Assembly (NCBI GenBank): GCA_020850355.1 | Contig: JADZEX010000076.1 | Coordinates: forward strand, 1 to 64,000 | Source: Fimbriimonadaceae bacterium | GTDB lineage: Bacteria > Armatimonadota > UBA10988 | DNA length: 64,000 nt | Direction of reading: 5' to 3' | In this document: positions 17,413 to 26,488 of the stretch, in pieces | Position numbering within the stretch: position 1 is the stretch's first letter | Layout of the letters: each line of letters begins with the position of its first letter | Translations under genes and position numbers: made by a program | The notes under the pieces: generated by a model | What the model was told of the DNA's origin: nothing | What the model saw: the letters and a program-made list of their open reading frames with translations, nothing else | Databases searched by the model: none

Positions 17413-19215
17413 ATGTTGACGGACCGCTTGCGGGGGATCCCACGCCCGATGCAGGCCACTGGGCCGGAGCTGCTGTGGGAATGGACGCCAGGCCTCGGTG
17501 ATGGCCCGGTCTCGCCCTGGGGTGGCCCCAGCCGTCAGCCGACCAATCCGATCAACTGGATCCCGAACACCGGCGTGCCGACCGAGGCCTTCACCTTCGA
17601 GCTCTGGCTGCGGCCGCGAACGGCGCTGCGGTCGGAGGACATGCCGATTGTGCTGACCTCCTGCAATGTCCGGGGACCGGCCTGGATCTTTGAGCTGACC
17701 CGCCACCTGCGGCCGCAACTGCGCTGGCTGGACACCCAGGGGCACGCCCAGGTGCAGACTGGCGATGCGCTGGTCGACCTCCTGGAGCCGGCCCAGTGGC
17801 TGCACCTCGGGATTGCCCACATCGGGGCGGGCGCCGATCCGGCCGACCCGACCAGTGCCTACGCCCGCTGGGACATCTACCTCACCCCAGCCGGTGAGGC
17901 CTGGCCGCGCCTGGTGCTGCACGTGGCGGGGGAGCGGGCCGTGATGCCGGGCGCGGCGGGCTGCGTGAAGCTGATGCCCGGACCGTTCAGCTACGCCCAG
18001 GCGGCCTGCTGGTCGAATGCCAAGCTGCCCAACGAGTTCGACACGCTGGGCCAGGAAGCGCCCGACGATGTGAGCTTCGACGCCGACTTCTCCGGCGGCA
18101 GCCTGCGGGCACCGGTGGCGTTGGGCCCGCGGCGGGTGGTGGTTGGCTGCAACCCCGGCCTGTCGGGCGCCAACCACTGGTTCGCCAGTCGCGTGAAGCT
18201 AGCCGATCCGGCCGACCGCCAGCCGCTGGAGCTGACTTTGCTGGCCGCGCCGCACGGGCAGGGCAACCTCAACTGCCTCTTCCGCACGGTCGATGGTCAG
18301 ACCTGGGAGCGCTTGCCGGGTGGCTGGTTCCAGAGCGACCGCCACCTCAGCTCGCATGGCTTCCTGCGGGTCGAGGTGCCGGCCGACGCGCCGGAGTTCA
18401 CCGTCGCCGCGGCGCCGCATTACGGGCTACCGCAGGTCGAGCAGTTGCTGAGCGACCTCGGCGAGCACCCCTGGGTGACGCCCCTGGCGCTCGGTGAGAG
18501 CGTCCGCGGGCGGGCGATTCGCGGACTGCGCATCACCCACGACGAAACCCCGGGCGAGGCCAAGGACCTGGTGGTGATGATCGCGGGGCAGCACTCGCCG
18601 ATGGAGCAGGCGACCGGCTTCGTCGTCGATGCCCTGGCCCGGCGGCTGGTCGCCGACGAGACTTACGCTGCGTTCCTGGCGGCCCACGAGGTGCATCTGG
18701 TGCCGCTGGTGAACGCCGACAGCGCGCACCTCGGGCAGTCCGGGCTGACGCAGCACCGGCTGAACTCGAACCGTTACTGGCTGGGCCGCGAGATCGCCGA
18801 GACGCGGGGGATCCGGCGCCACCTGGCCGCGCTGGCGGCCCGCCAGGGTCGGGTGCGGCTGGCCCTGGACCTGCACGGCGGCGGGCTCTGGCCGAACCAT
18901 ACCAGCCTCTACCTGGGCCAACGCCGCGCCGCGGCGGTCTGTCCGCCCGGCTGGGATGTCCAGGTGAAGCGCTGGATGGCCGTGCTGGAGCAGCACACCG
19001 GGATCGCCCAGGCGGACGCCCAGGAATCGCGGGAGGGCCTCAACCACTTCAGCGCCGCGGCGGCGGTGAAGTTCGGCTGGCCGGCGGTGACGTTGGAGTT
19101 CAGCCTGGCCACCTGGCGCGACCTGGACGGCACCGTCAGACCGGTCACGCAGGACAGCCTGCGGCTGATCGGCGAACGGCTGGCGGACGCGCTGGTGGCG
19201 TACTGCAAGGACTGA
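17413..19215 (+). CDS. LamG-like plus zinc carboxypeptidase (M14-like) protein
   Basis: A 600-residue two-part protein with no clear signal peptide. Residues about 30-200 look like a beta-sandwich of the LamG/concanavalin type (FTFELWLRPRTAL, WDIYLTPAGE). A middle region resembles the N-domain of cytosolic carboxypeptidases. Residues about 370-600 carry an M14-like zinc site: H394 and E398 in GQHSPMEQ, H488 in LDLHGGG, and the likely catalytic Glu E562 in VTLEFS. The family removes C-terminal residues or amidated sugars and peptides. Start ATG 17413 has GAGAGG upstream. It follows the dehydratase gene by 65 nt and ends before a repeat and a hairpin terminator. Confidence 0.75.
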   Translation: MLTDRLRGIPRPMQATGPELLWEWTPGLGDGPVSPWGGPSRQPTNPINWIPNTGVPTEAFTFELWLRPRTALRSEDMPIVLTSCNVRGPAWIFELTRHLRPQLRWLDTQGHAQVQTGDALVDLLEPAQWLHLGIAHIGAGADPADPTSAYARWDIYLTPAGEAWPRLVLHVAGERAVMPGAAGCVKLMPGPFSYAQAACWSNAKLPNEFDTLGQEAPDDVSFDADFSGGSLRAPVALGPRRVVVGCNPGLSGANHWFASRVKLADPADRQPLELTLLAAPHGQGNLNCLFRTVDGQTWERLPGGWFQSDRHLSSHGFLRVEVPADAPEFTVAAAPHYGLPQVEQLLSDLGEHPWVTPLALGESVRGRAIRGLRITHDETPGEAKDLVVMIAGQHSPMEQATGFVVDALARRLVADETYAAFLAAHEVHLVPLVNADSAHLGQSGLTQHRLNSNRYWLGREIAETRGIRRHLAALAARQGRVRLALDLHGGGLWPNHTSLYLGQRRAAAVCPPGWDVQVKRWMAVLEQHTGIAQADAQESREGLNHFSAAAAVKFGWPAVTLEFSLATWRDLDGTVRPVTQDSLRLIGERLADALVAYCKD

Positions 19216-19244
19216 CCGGGCCGGTCGGGCGGATCGGTCAGGTC

Positions 19245-19289
19245 GGTCGGATCGGTCGGATCGGTCGGATCGGTCGGATCGGTCGGATC
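19245..19289. repeat. 9-bp tandem repeat, five perfect copies
   Basis: GGTCGGATC is repeated five times without change at 19245-19289. Imperfect copies extend left to about 19223. It lies in the convergent gap between the M14 gene and glnA. It has no spacer structure and is a simple minisatellite. Confidence 0.95.
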
Positions 19290-19298
19290 CTGGAATCC

Positions 19299-19330
19299 CG
19301 CGCCCCCGCCGGCTTGCTGGCGGGGGCGCG
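19299..19330. terminator. Hairpin terminator between convergent genes
   Basis: A 12-bp perfect stem, CGCGCCCCCGCC (19299-19310) with GGCGGGGGCGCG (19319-19330), around an 8-nt loop. It lacks a clear T tract on either strand. Its place between two converging genes suggests a bidirectional terminator or RNA 3'-end stabiliser. Confidence 0.65.
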
Positions 19331-19352
19331 GTGATTCGGAGTCGGCAGCCGA

Positions 19353-20792
19353 TCAGAGGTCGAAGTACAGGAAGAACTCCATCGGGTGCGGCCGGTTGTT
19401 GACCTCGTAGAACTCGTTCTCGATCTTGTAGTCGATGTAGGTCTCGATGAGGTCTTCGGTGAAGACGCCGCCCTTGAGCAGCCACTCGTGGTCCTCTTCG
19501 AGGTTCTTGAGCACCTTGTCGAGGGAGGTCGGCAGCGTCGGGACGTTGGCGCGCTCTTCGGCCGGCAGGTCGTAGATGTTCTTGTCGAGCGGCTGACCCG
19601 GGTCGATCTGGTTCTGGATCCCGTCCAGGCCAGCCATCAGCATCGCGGCGAAGGCCAGGTACGGGTTGCAGGTCGGGTCCGGGCTGCGGAACTCGAGGCG
19701 CTTGGCCTTCGGGTTGGTCGGCGCATACATCGGAATGCGCACCGCAGCCGAGCGGTTGCGCTGGCTGTAGGCCAGCATGATCGGCGCCTCGTAACCCGGC
19801 ACCAGGCGCTTGTAGCTGTTGGTGGTCGGGTTGGTGAAGGCCAGCAGCGCGGGAGCGTGCTTCAGGATGCCACCGATGTAGTACATCGCCTCCTTGGAGA
19901 GGTTGCTGTACGCGCCGTTGGGATCCCAGAACAGGTTCACGCCACCCTTCCAGAGCGACTGGTGGCAGTGCATGCCCGTGCCGTTGTCGGCGTACAGCGG
20001 CTTCGGCATGAAGGTGGCGCACATCCCGAACTGGCGGGCGGTGTTCTTGACGATGTACTTGTAGGCCAGCAGGTCGTCAGCCATCTTGGTCAGCGGCGCG
20101 AAGCGCAGGTCGATCTCGGCCTGCCCGGCGGAGGCCACTTCGTGGTGGTGAACCTCAACCTCGAGCCCGATCTCGCGCATGTTCTGGACCATTTGCGAGC
20201 GGACGTCTTGCAGTTGGTCGTTCGGCGGCACCGGGAAGTAGCCCTCTTTGGTGCGGATCTTGTAGCCGAAGCTCAGCTCTTCGGTGTTCGCCACCATCGC
20301 GTCGCCAGCGGTCCAGGGCGCCTCCCGCGAGACGATCTCGTAACCGGTCTTCCACGGGTCGATGCTGTAGCGCATGCCGTCGAAGATGAAGAACTCCGCC
20401 TCCGGCCCGAAATAGCAGGTCTCGGCGATGCCCGTGCTCTGCAGGTAGGCCTCGGCCTTCTGAGCCACGTAACGCGGGTCGCGCGAGTACTTCTGGCGCG
20501 TGATGGGGTCTTCGACGTTGGCCAGGATCACCAGCGTCTTGTGCTCGAAGAACGGGTCGATGAAGACCGTGTCGGGATCCGGGATGAGCAGCATGTCGCT
20601 CTCCTGGATCTCCTGGAACCCGCGGATCGACGAGCCGTCGAAGCCCAGACCGTCGGCGAACTCGCCCTCGCCGAACTGGTCGGCCGGCAGCGAGAAGTGC
20701 TGCTGCAGGCCCGGCAGGTCGGTGAAGCGCACGTCGACAAACTCGACGTCCTCGTCGACGATCAGTTTCAGAACGTCCTTCGGCGTTGCCAT
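19353..20792 (-). CDS. glnA: Glutamine synthetase type I
   Basis: A 479-residue GSI enzyme that makes glutamine from glutamate, ammonia and ATP as a dodecamer in the cytoplasm. Signatures include FDGSSIRGF (51-59), the metal-binding region FGPEAEFF (128-135), MHCHQSLW (274-281) and NRSAAVRIP. The loop [10 protein letters not shown] contains Tyr407 at the site adenylylated by GlnE in the GSI-beta group, so adenylylation control is possible. ATG 20792 is chosen over the in-frame GTG 20813 because it gives the usual [11 protein letters not shown] start. GGGGAG lies upstream. A strong promoter and an inverted repeat (20992-21052) imply transcriptional control. Confidence 0.97.
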   Translation of the reverse strand: MATPKDVLKLIVDEDVEFVDVRFTDLPGLQQHFSLPADQFGEGEFADGLGFDGSSIRGFQEIQESDMLLIPDPDTVFIDPFFEHKTLVILANVEDPITRQKYSRDPRYVAQKAEAYLQSTGIAETCYFGPEAEFFIFDGMRYSIDPWKTGYEIVSREAPWTAGDAMVANTEELSFGYKIRTKEGYFPVPPNDQLQDVRSQMVQNMREIGLEVEVHHHEVASAGQAEIDLRFAPLTKMADDLLAYKYIVKNTARQFGMCATFMPKPLYADNGTGMHCHQSLWKGGVNLFWDPNGAYSNLSKEAMYYIGGILKHAPALLAFTNPTTNSYKRLVPGYEAPIMLAYSQRNRSAAVRIPMYAPTNPKAKRLEFRSPDPTCNPYLAFAAMLMAGLDGIQNQIDPGQPLDKNIYDLPAEERANVPTLPTSLDKVLKNLEEDHEWLLKGGVFTEDLIETYIDYKIENEFYEVNNRPHPMEFFLYFDL

Positions 20793-20809
20793 GTTCTCGT
20801 GACTCCCCG

Positions 20810-20836
20810 TCACGCCACGGCCCCCGAGGGCGCCAT
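20810..20836 (-). other. Possible leader peptide ORF upstream of glnA
   Basis: ATG at 20836 starts an eight-residue frame (MAPSGAVA) with AAGG five bases upstream. Its TGA overlaps, as GTGA, an alternative in-frame GTG start of glnA at 20813. It contains no Gln or Glu codon, so classical attenuation by glutamine is not supported. It could be a chance frame in GC-rich DNA. Confidence 0.25.
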
Positions 20837-20991
20837 GGCGACCTTGTTACTCCGGACCCCGGAATGCCCCGACGGCGACCCACGTCGCCGCGGCTGCTCC
20901 CCGAACCCAGGCCACCGGAAGCCGCAGCTCCCGCCCGCAACTCAGCGCGGCGGACCGATCCCGGCAGCCAGACCGCCCGCCACTGCAAGGC

Positions 20992-21020
20992 GTTATAGCA
21001 CCCACCCCGGATCGGGTCAA
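20992..21020 (-). promoter_or_regulatory. Sigma-70 promoter of glnA
   Basis: Minus-strand TTGACC (21020-21015), a 17-bp spacer and TATAAC (20997-20992). The RNA would start near 20985, giving a 5' leader of about 190 nt. Confidence 0.8.
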
Positions 21021-21023
21021 TGC

Positions 21024-21052
21024 GTTTCGAGCAGATTTCCCTAGATCGAAAC
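21024..21052. promoter_or_regulatory. Inverted repeat upstream of the glnA promoter
   Basis: GTTTCGA (21024-21030) and TCGAAAC (21046-21052) form a perfect 7-bp inverted repeat with centres 22 bp apart. That is two helical turns, and the repeat lies immediately upstream of the -35 box. Position and symmetry fit a dimeric activator site for nitrogen control. No protein can be assigned. Confidence 0.55.
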
Positions 21053-21328
21053 ATACCCGAAATATTACGGGCGGTTGACGGCGGCGTCACCGGCTCGCGG
21101 CGGAGGCGGTGGCGAGTCCGGCCGGGTCCGGGCGCCCGGCCGTCGGGTGGCGACGCTGTCGCTGCGGGGCCGATCCTGCCGCCGGCGCGCCCGGACTCCC
21201 GGCCGGGCCGCGTCGCGGGCCGGGGGCCGGCAGGCTGCGAACCGGGCGGCCGCAGCGCGGGCCGGCGGGGCCGCGTCGATGACACCGACGTTTCGAACCT
21301 CGTGCCGCCGGCCTGTTAAGCAGGCGAC

Positions 21329-23722
21329 TCAGTCGTGCTCGGCGGACTCGTCCTCGGCGGCTCGCACCGCCAGGTCGCGGTGGGTCTGGTGCAGTGTCGG
21401 GTAGGGCTCCTCCAGTCCCTTGGCGGTGTGCCAGAGGATCCGGTTGAGCGCCGGCCACGGCGCTTCGTCGACCTCGGCCCAGTTCATGCGGTCGCTTTCC
21501 TGCTGGCCGTAGGCGCCCACGCCGTTGAGGGCGTCGAGGCGTTGCTCGGGGACCACTGCCTGGTAGGCCGTAACCTGCGCCGTGGCGGCGAACAGATTGT
21601 GCAACGGCACCGCCGCGGCGTCGAACTGGCTGAGCGGCGGCAGCCCGAGGATCAGGCCGATCGTGCGGATCACCGCACACTGGTCGTAGTGCGTGCTGTC
21701 GACGATGCCGCGGCGCAGCCAGGGGCTGATCACCAGGGCCGGGCTGCGGTGGCAGTCGACATGGTCGGGGCCGTCCTGGGCGTCGTCTTCGACGATGAAG
21801 ACTGCCATCTGCGGCCAGAAGCGGGTCTTTGTGAGGCCTTCGATCAACTGCCCCACGGCGAGGTCGTTCTCGGCCACCATCGCCGCCGGGGTCGGCTTGC
21901 CGGTGGCGGTCCCGAAGGTGTGGTTGTTGGGCAGGTGCATCACGATCAGCCGCGGCATCCCGCCGTCGCGCTCCCATTGCCCGATGTCCTTCAGGATGGT
22001 GGCGACCCGCTTGAGGTCCTCGCCGGCGCCCATCCCACCGCCGTAGGTCTTCGCCAGCAGGCCCTGCTGCGCGGCGCGTTCCCAGATCCAGCCCCCGGCC
22101 GGATTGCCGACCGGCCCGCCGAGCGTCGGCCCGCGCTGGCTGTAGCCCAAGGGCCAGGTCTTCTCGATCGCATCGGCGACGTTGGCGGCCTTCGCCCAGG
22201 GGTGGCCATCGACGCTCACCGAGCCGTTGCAGTAGAAGTTGTCGAGCAGGGCGTACTGCTCGGCCAGGCGATGCTGGTTCGGCGTCAGCCGCCGGCCGTA
22301 GAGGCACAGCTTCGGGTCGCCGTTGCCCTGCGGCAGATCGCCGAAGACCTGGTCGTAGGTGCGGTTCTCTTTGATGCAGTAGATCACGTACTGGATTGGT
22401 GACGGGTCACCGAGGCGGCGCGGGATCGGCGAGCCGCTCCAGTCGCCCTGCGGCAGCCGCGGCGCGCCGGCGCTGGCGCTGTGGGTGTACTGCTGCACCT
22501 GCTGGTTGTACGTCGCCAGCGTCGCGCCGAGGGGCAATGGCAGGGCCTGGCCCAGCCCGATGTGGAACGCGCCGATGTAGCGCCGGGTCGGGTAGGCGTT
22601 TTGTTGCGACCCGAGGCCCTTGGCGCTGACCACGAAGACCTGGTTGCCGCGGGTGATCTGAAGGCCGCTGGGGTACCAGCCGGTGGGGACGCGGCCGAGC
22701 ACCCGGAAGGCCTGGCGGTAGCGGTTGACCTCCACCACGTCGAAGCAGTTGTTGCCGCCGTCGGCGACCAGCAGGTAGCGGCCATCGGCCGCCAGCGCCA
22801 GGGCGTTGGGCTGCGTGCCCAGCGGCGCCGCGGCGTAGGGCGCCAGATCGATGCTGGCGATCACCTCGTCGGTGGCGGTGTCGATCACGCTGACACTGTC
22901 GCTGTGAGCATTGGCGACATAGAGGCGCTGGCCCGGTTCGTCGACCACCAGGGCGCAGGGGTGCTGGCCGACCGAGATCCGGCGGCGGCCCTGGCCACTG
23001 GTGCCGTCGAGCACGGCCACCTGGCCCGCGCCCCAGAGCGAGACATAGGCCTTGCGCCCGCGGTCGGCGAAGGCGATCTCGTAGGGGTAGGCGCCGACCG
23101 GGGTGCGGCGCAGGACCTTGCCGGCGACCGGGTCGACCACCGCCACGGCGCTGCCGAGGGCCTCGGCGACCCACACCTGGCCGCTGCCCGGGTGGCGCTG
23201 CAGACCAATCGGGTAGAGCAGCGACTTGGCGTTGCCGAGGTCGGGCAGGGTCACCCGCCCGGCGAACTCCTCGGGATTCTCGACGCTCGGCTCGACCGGC
23301 GTGCTGCGCAGCGAGAGCTCCCGGAAGCCGGGCTGGGCGGCGGTCAGGTCGACCACCCGCAGGACGTCGGTCGGCCCGCCCGAGGCGTACAGGGTGCGGC
23401 TGTCGGCCGCGAAGCAGAGGCCGTGGAAGATGGCTTTGGGGTACGGGATCGGCACGTCCAGCAGCAGCTTGCGGTCGCTGGTCCGGAAGACCTGCAGGCT
23501 CTGCTTGCCCCAACCGCAGTTGGCCACGGCCAGCAGTTGGCCGTCGGGCGACAGCTGCGCGCCCTGGGGGCTCTCACCGACCGCGAAGAGCTGCCCGACC
23601 GGGCGCAGGGTCCAGTCGTTGGCGGCGACGCCCTCGCGATCGTTGACGCGGCCCACCGGCCGGGCCCCCAGAATCCCGGCCGGCAGCAGCAGGAAAGCGG
23701 CAACCGTGGTGCAACGCGGCAT
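21329..23722 (-). CDS. Secreted YncE-like beta-propeller/phosphoesterase fusion
   Basis: A 797-residue exported protein. A signal peptide (1-20) is followed by YVTN/YncE-type propeller repeats (about 40-400, for example VVDEPGQRLYVANAHSDSVSVIDTATDE split over two blades). An alkaline-phosphatase-superfamily phosphoesterase domain (about 425-797) follows, with YCIKENRTYDQVFGDLPQGN, SVDGHPWAKAAN, VEDDAQDGPDHVD and HRSPALVISPW supplying metal and nucleophile residues. This fusion is common in environmental bacteria, where it is thought to hydrolyse phosphodiesters or phospholipids outside the cell. It is transcribed alone, divergently from the kinase gene. Confidence 0.88.
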   Translation of the reverse strand: MPRCTTVAAFLLLPAGILGARPVGRVNDREGVAANDWTLRPVGQLFAVGESPQGAQLSPDGQLLAVANCGWGKQSLQVFRTSDRKLLLDVPIPYPKAIFHGLCFAADSRTLYASGGPTDVLRVVDLTAAQPGFRELSLRSTPVEPSVENPEEFAGRVTLPDLGNAKSLLYPIGLQRHPGSGQVWVAEALGSAVAVVDPVAGKVLRRTPVGAYPYEIAFADRGRKAYVSLWGAGQVAVLDGTSGQGRRRISVGQHPCALVVDEPGQRLYVANAHSDSVSVIDTATDEVIASIDLAPYAAAPLGTQPNALALAADGRYLLVADGGNNCFDVVEVNRYRQAFRVLGRVPTGWYPSGLQITRGNQVFVVSAKGLGSQQNAYPTRRYIGAFHIGLGQALPLPLGATLATYNQQVQQYTHSASAGAPRLPQGDWSGSPIPRRLGDPSPIQYVIYCIKENRTYDQVFGDLPQGNGDPKLCLYGRRLTPNQHRLAEQYALLDNFYCNGSVSVDGHPWAKAANVADAIEKTWPLGYSQRGPTLGGPVGNPAGGWIWERAAQQGLLAKTYGGGMGAGEDLKRVATILKDIGQWERDGGMPRLIVMHLPNNHTFGTATGKPTPAAMVAENDLAVGQLIEGLTKTRFWPQMAVFIVEDDAQDGPDHVDCHRSPALVISPWLRRGIVDSTHYDQCAVIRTIGLILGLPPLSQFDAAAVPLHNLFAATAQVTAYQAVVPEQRLDALNGVGAYGQQESDRMNWAEVDEAPWPALNRILWHTAKGLEEPYPTLHQTHRDLAVRAAEDESAEHD

Positions 23723-23889
23723 GGTTGGCTCCGACTCCGGCAGTGCTTCGCGGTGCCGCCGCCAGGTCCTGCCGGCGGTGGCGCCACGGCAGAGCCCTGA
23801 AACGTCCGGTGGTCTGCGTCACACTAGGCAGACGGCGACCATCCTGAGCGCGGCGTCAACGCACGGATTGGCACGGCTGGAGAGCAAGC

Positions 23890-26154
23890 ATGGCTGACGG
23901 CGACGAGTTGGGCGGATTCGAGCTCCAACTACCCCACGAACTGGGCCGCTACCGCCTCGAGGCGGAAATCGGCCGGGGCGGCATGGGCGCCGTCTATTAC
24001 GCGGTCGACACGCTGCTCGAGCGGCCCGTGGCGGTCAAAGTGCTGCTCCCGCAGTTGGCCGCCGACACGCAGTTCGTGCAACGCTTCAAGCGCGAGGCGC
24101 AGATGGCGGCGCGCTTGGAGCACCCCAACATCGTCACCGTCCACGATGTCGGGCAGGTTGAGGGCCTGGTCTACTTCGTGATGCGCTTTGTCAGCGGCAA
24201 GCCGCTCGACAGGCTGATCGAAGAGGGCATCAGTTGGACCCGCGCCGAGCATTTCGCGCTGCAGGTCGCCGACGCGATGGCGTACGCGCACGAGAATCAG
24301 GTGATCCACCGGGACATCAAGCCCGACAACGTGATCATCTCGAAAGATGGCGTCGTCACGATCACCGACTTCGGCCTGGCGCGGCCGGAGGCCCAGAAGG
24401 CTGGCGGGCCGACGCAGGCCGGGCTGATTCTCGGGACGCCCGGCTACATGGCGCCGGAGCAGGCCCTCGGCACCGACGTCGATGCGCGGGCCGACATCTA
24501 CGCCTTCGGTGTGATGCTCTTCGAACTGATCACCGGCCAACTGCCGTTCGATGGCGAGACGGCCTTCAGCATCATCAACCAGCACATCAACACGCCGGCG
24601 CCGGACCTCAAGACGTTGCAGCCGAACTGCCCGCCCTGGCTGGCCGACCTGGTCGCCAGGCTGCTGGCCAAGAAGCCCGCCGACCGGCCGCAGCGGATGG
24701 CCGAGGTGGCGCAGATGCTGCGCACTCAACAGGGCAGCGCGGTGGCCCCGGTGGAGGCTGGCAGCAGCAGCGACGACACCACGGCGCAGGGCCTGATCGG
24801 CCGCATCCGCCGCGGCGAGCTGTCGCTGGCCGAGGCGCTGCAGAAGAACCCCGAGGTGGCGCAGACCTTGCAGGAGGTCTTCCGCAAGGAGCTGACCGTG
24901 GTCTCCTTCGACCTCGCCGGCTCGACCGCCCTGAAGCAGCAGGGCGGCGGCACCGTGGCGATTGGGCCGCTCTTCAACGCCTATCGCCAACTGGTCGACC
25001 AGGCGCTCGGCGACCATAAGTGCCTGGAGTCGGTTTGGGCCGGCGACGGCACGGTGGCGATGTTCGATTCGCCGTCCGAGGCCGTCGCTTCGGCGCAGGA
25101 CATCGTGCGCGGCCTGGCGACGGTCAACCAGCAGTTCGCCGAAACGCCCGACTTGGGCGTGCGGGTCGGCATCCACACCGGCGGCGTGCTGCGGGATCCG
25201 AACCAGCAGCTCGGGCAGGTCACCAGCACCACCCTGGACGTCACCGGACACATCCAGAAAGACGCCCGCGCCGGGCTGGTCGAGATCTCGCAGGCGACGC
25301 TCGACAAGTTGCCCTCGCAGGAGGGCTGGATCCGCATCCGCACGGCCCGTGAGGGCAACCTGGGCGTCTTTGCCTGGCACCCCGAGGGGCCCGACAAAGT
25401 GCCGCAGAGCTGGATCCAGCGGATGATGTACGGCCGCCTGGACAGCGCCGAGGAGAAGGTCGAAAGCAGTGGTGGCGGCGTGCCGAAGGAAGTCAAGACG
25501 ACGACCGCTTCGACCCGCCGCGCCGCCGCCGGCGGCGGGGCGGCGCGGGTCACCAGCCGCACAGTGCGGCCGGCGGCGAAGACCGAGCCCGAGAAGGTGT
25601 TCTGCCCCTACTGCGAGGGTGAGGTGACCGTCAAGGACCAGAAGTGCCCGCATTGCGACCGGCTCAACCGCCACTACGACCCCGCCGTGGCCGAGGCGGG
25701 CGGGTGGTTCAAGAAGCCGGCGGCGCAGCCGTTGAAGCGGGCCGCCAACACCCGTGAGAAGCGCACCACGCTGGTTGAGCAGCGCATGGCCGATGCCAAG
25801 AAGCGGACCACCGGGGCGATGCAACGGCCGGGTCAGCCCGGCGCCCGCCGGCCGGGTCAGCCCGCGCCGACGAAGATCGAGCCGACCGTCTACCTTGAGC
25901 TGGTGCTCGGCGTGGTGCTCGGCGCGGTCGCCTGGATCGGCATCGCCTACGGCCTGCAAAAGGCTGGCTACTGGTGGTGGCAGACGGCCAGCGCCACGAA
26001 GACCAATCCGGTGGTCTTCGTGCTCAGCGGCGGCGGTCTGGCGGCCGCGGCGGCGGCGATCCGCAACGAGAAGCCGGGGATCGGCGTCGGCATGATCGGC
26101 GGCCTGGTGGTCGCGTTCGTGTTCTTCGCGATGCGTGGCTGGTTCTCGTTCTGA
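23890..26154 (+). CDS. Ser/Thr protein kinase fused to degenerate nucleotidyl cyclase, zinc ribbon and membrane segments
   Basis: A 754-residue multidomain signalling protein. The Hanks-type kinase (20-285) is intact: GRGGMG loop, K50, HRD with D142, DFG with D160, and APE. A class III nucleotidyl cyclase homology domain (about 335-500) keeps metal Asp residues D341 (FDLAGST) and D386 (GDG). It lacks the usual base-selecting Lys (V382), transition-state Asn (D450) and Arg (H454), so catalysis is unlikely. A basic linker, a four-Cys zinc ribbon (C572, C575, C586, C589) and about three membrane segments at the C-terminus follow. The kinase therefore faces the cytoplasm on a C-terminal anchor. 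A small zinc-ribbon membrane protein gene follows after 19 nt. Confidence 0.88.
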   Translation: MADGDELGGFELQLPHELGRYRLEAEIGRGGMGAVYYAVDTLLERPVAVKVLLPQLAADTQFVQRFKREAQMAARLEHPNIVTVHDVGQVEGLVYFVMRFVSGKPLDRLIEEGISWTRAEHFALQVADAMAYAHENQVIHRDIKPDNVIISKDGVVTITDFGLARPEAQKAGGPTQAGLILGTPGYMAPEQALGTDVDARADIYAFGVMLFELITGQLPFDGETAFSIINQHINTPAPDLKTLQPNCPPWLADLVARLLAKKPADRPQRMAEVAQMLRTQQGSAVAPVEAGSSSDDTTAQGLIGRIRRGELSLAEALQKNPEVAQTLQEVFRKELTVVSFDLAGSTALKQQGGGTVAIGPLFNAYRQLVDQALGDHKCLESVWAGDGTVAMFDSPSEAVASAQDIVRGLATVNQQFAETPDLGVRVGIHTGGVLRDPNQQLGQVTSTTLDVTGHIQKDARAGLVEISQATLDKLPSQEGWIRIRTAREGNLGVFAWHPEGPDKVPQSWIQRMMYGRLDSAEEKVESSGGGVPKEVKTTTASTRRAAAGGGAARVTSRTVRPAAKTEPEKVFCPYCEGEVTVKDQKCPHCDRLNRHYDPAVAEAGGWFKKPAAQPLKRAANTREKRTTLVEQRMADAKKRTTGAMQRPGQPGARRPGQPAPTKIEPTVYLELVLGVVLGAVAWIGIAYGLQKAGYWWWQTASATKTNPVVFVLSGGGLAAAAAAIRNEKPGIGVGMIGGLVVAFVFFAMRGWFSF

Positions 26155-26173
26155 GCCAGGCCCGGGGGAGGCG

Positions 26174-26458
26174 ATGGACTTCGACGACGAGGGCGGCTGG
26201 TCGCGGCGCGCGTGGCTGCCGGCCGACGACGAACGCTGTACCGCCTGCGGCGAGCCGGTCCGGGCCGAGGATGTCTTCTGCCCGGCCTGCGGCGAGGCCC
26301 TGGCTGCCGCCGCCGAGCAGGCTGACGAACACCGCCCGCTGCGCTCGCCGAGCGCCGCGACGCAGCAGTTCTGGTTGATTCTGGCCGGTGGCACCGCGGT
26401 GCTGTCGTTGCTCGTGTTTGCGCTGGGCGCCGGCGCCTGGTACCTCTGGCAGCGATAG
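26174..26458 (+). CDS. Small zinc-ribbon membrane protein
   Basis: A 94-residue protein with a double-CxxC zinc ribbon (CTACG and CPACG, 13 residues apart), an acidic/alanine linker and one C-terminal membrane helix (WLILAGGTAVLSLLVFALG). GGGGGAGG upstream fixes ATG 26174. It directly follows the kinase gene, which also carries a four-Cys ribbon and C-terminal membrane helices. The two proteins may therefore meet in the membrane. Its role is unknown. Confidence 0.7.
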   Translation: MDFDDEGGWSRRAWLPADDERCTACGEPVRAEDVFCPACGEALAAAAEQADEHRPLRSPSAATQQFWLILAGGTAVLSLLVFALGAGAWYLWQR

Positions 26459-26488
26459 GGCGGCCGACCGCCTGACAAGGAGACCGCG

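Larger units (their letters stand above)
20793..21328. other. glnA leader and upstream intergenic region
   Basis: No gene of normal size is present in this 536-bp region. The part nearest glnA is a leader of about 190 nt on the minus strand. It contains two small perfect hairpins (20874-20889, arms GGCGAC/GTCGCC; 20851-20863, arms TCCGG/CCGGA) and a nine-codon reading frame. The promoter and an inverted repeat follow at 20992-21052. From 21060 to 21328 the DNA is very GC-rich and shows nothing recognisable before the stop of the phosphoesterase gene. Confidence 0.7.

Noticed and set aside
19245-19289. CRISPR-like array
   Set aside because: The 9-bp units are directly adjacent with no spacers, and no cas genes are present.
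20813-20813. glnA start at GTG 20813
   Set aside because: ATG 20792 gives the conserved N-terminus, and the extra seven codons do not resemble the family.
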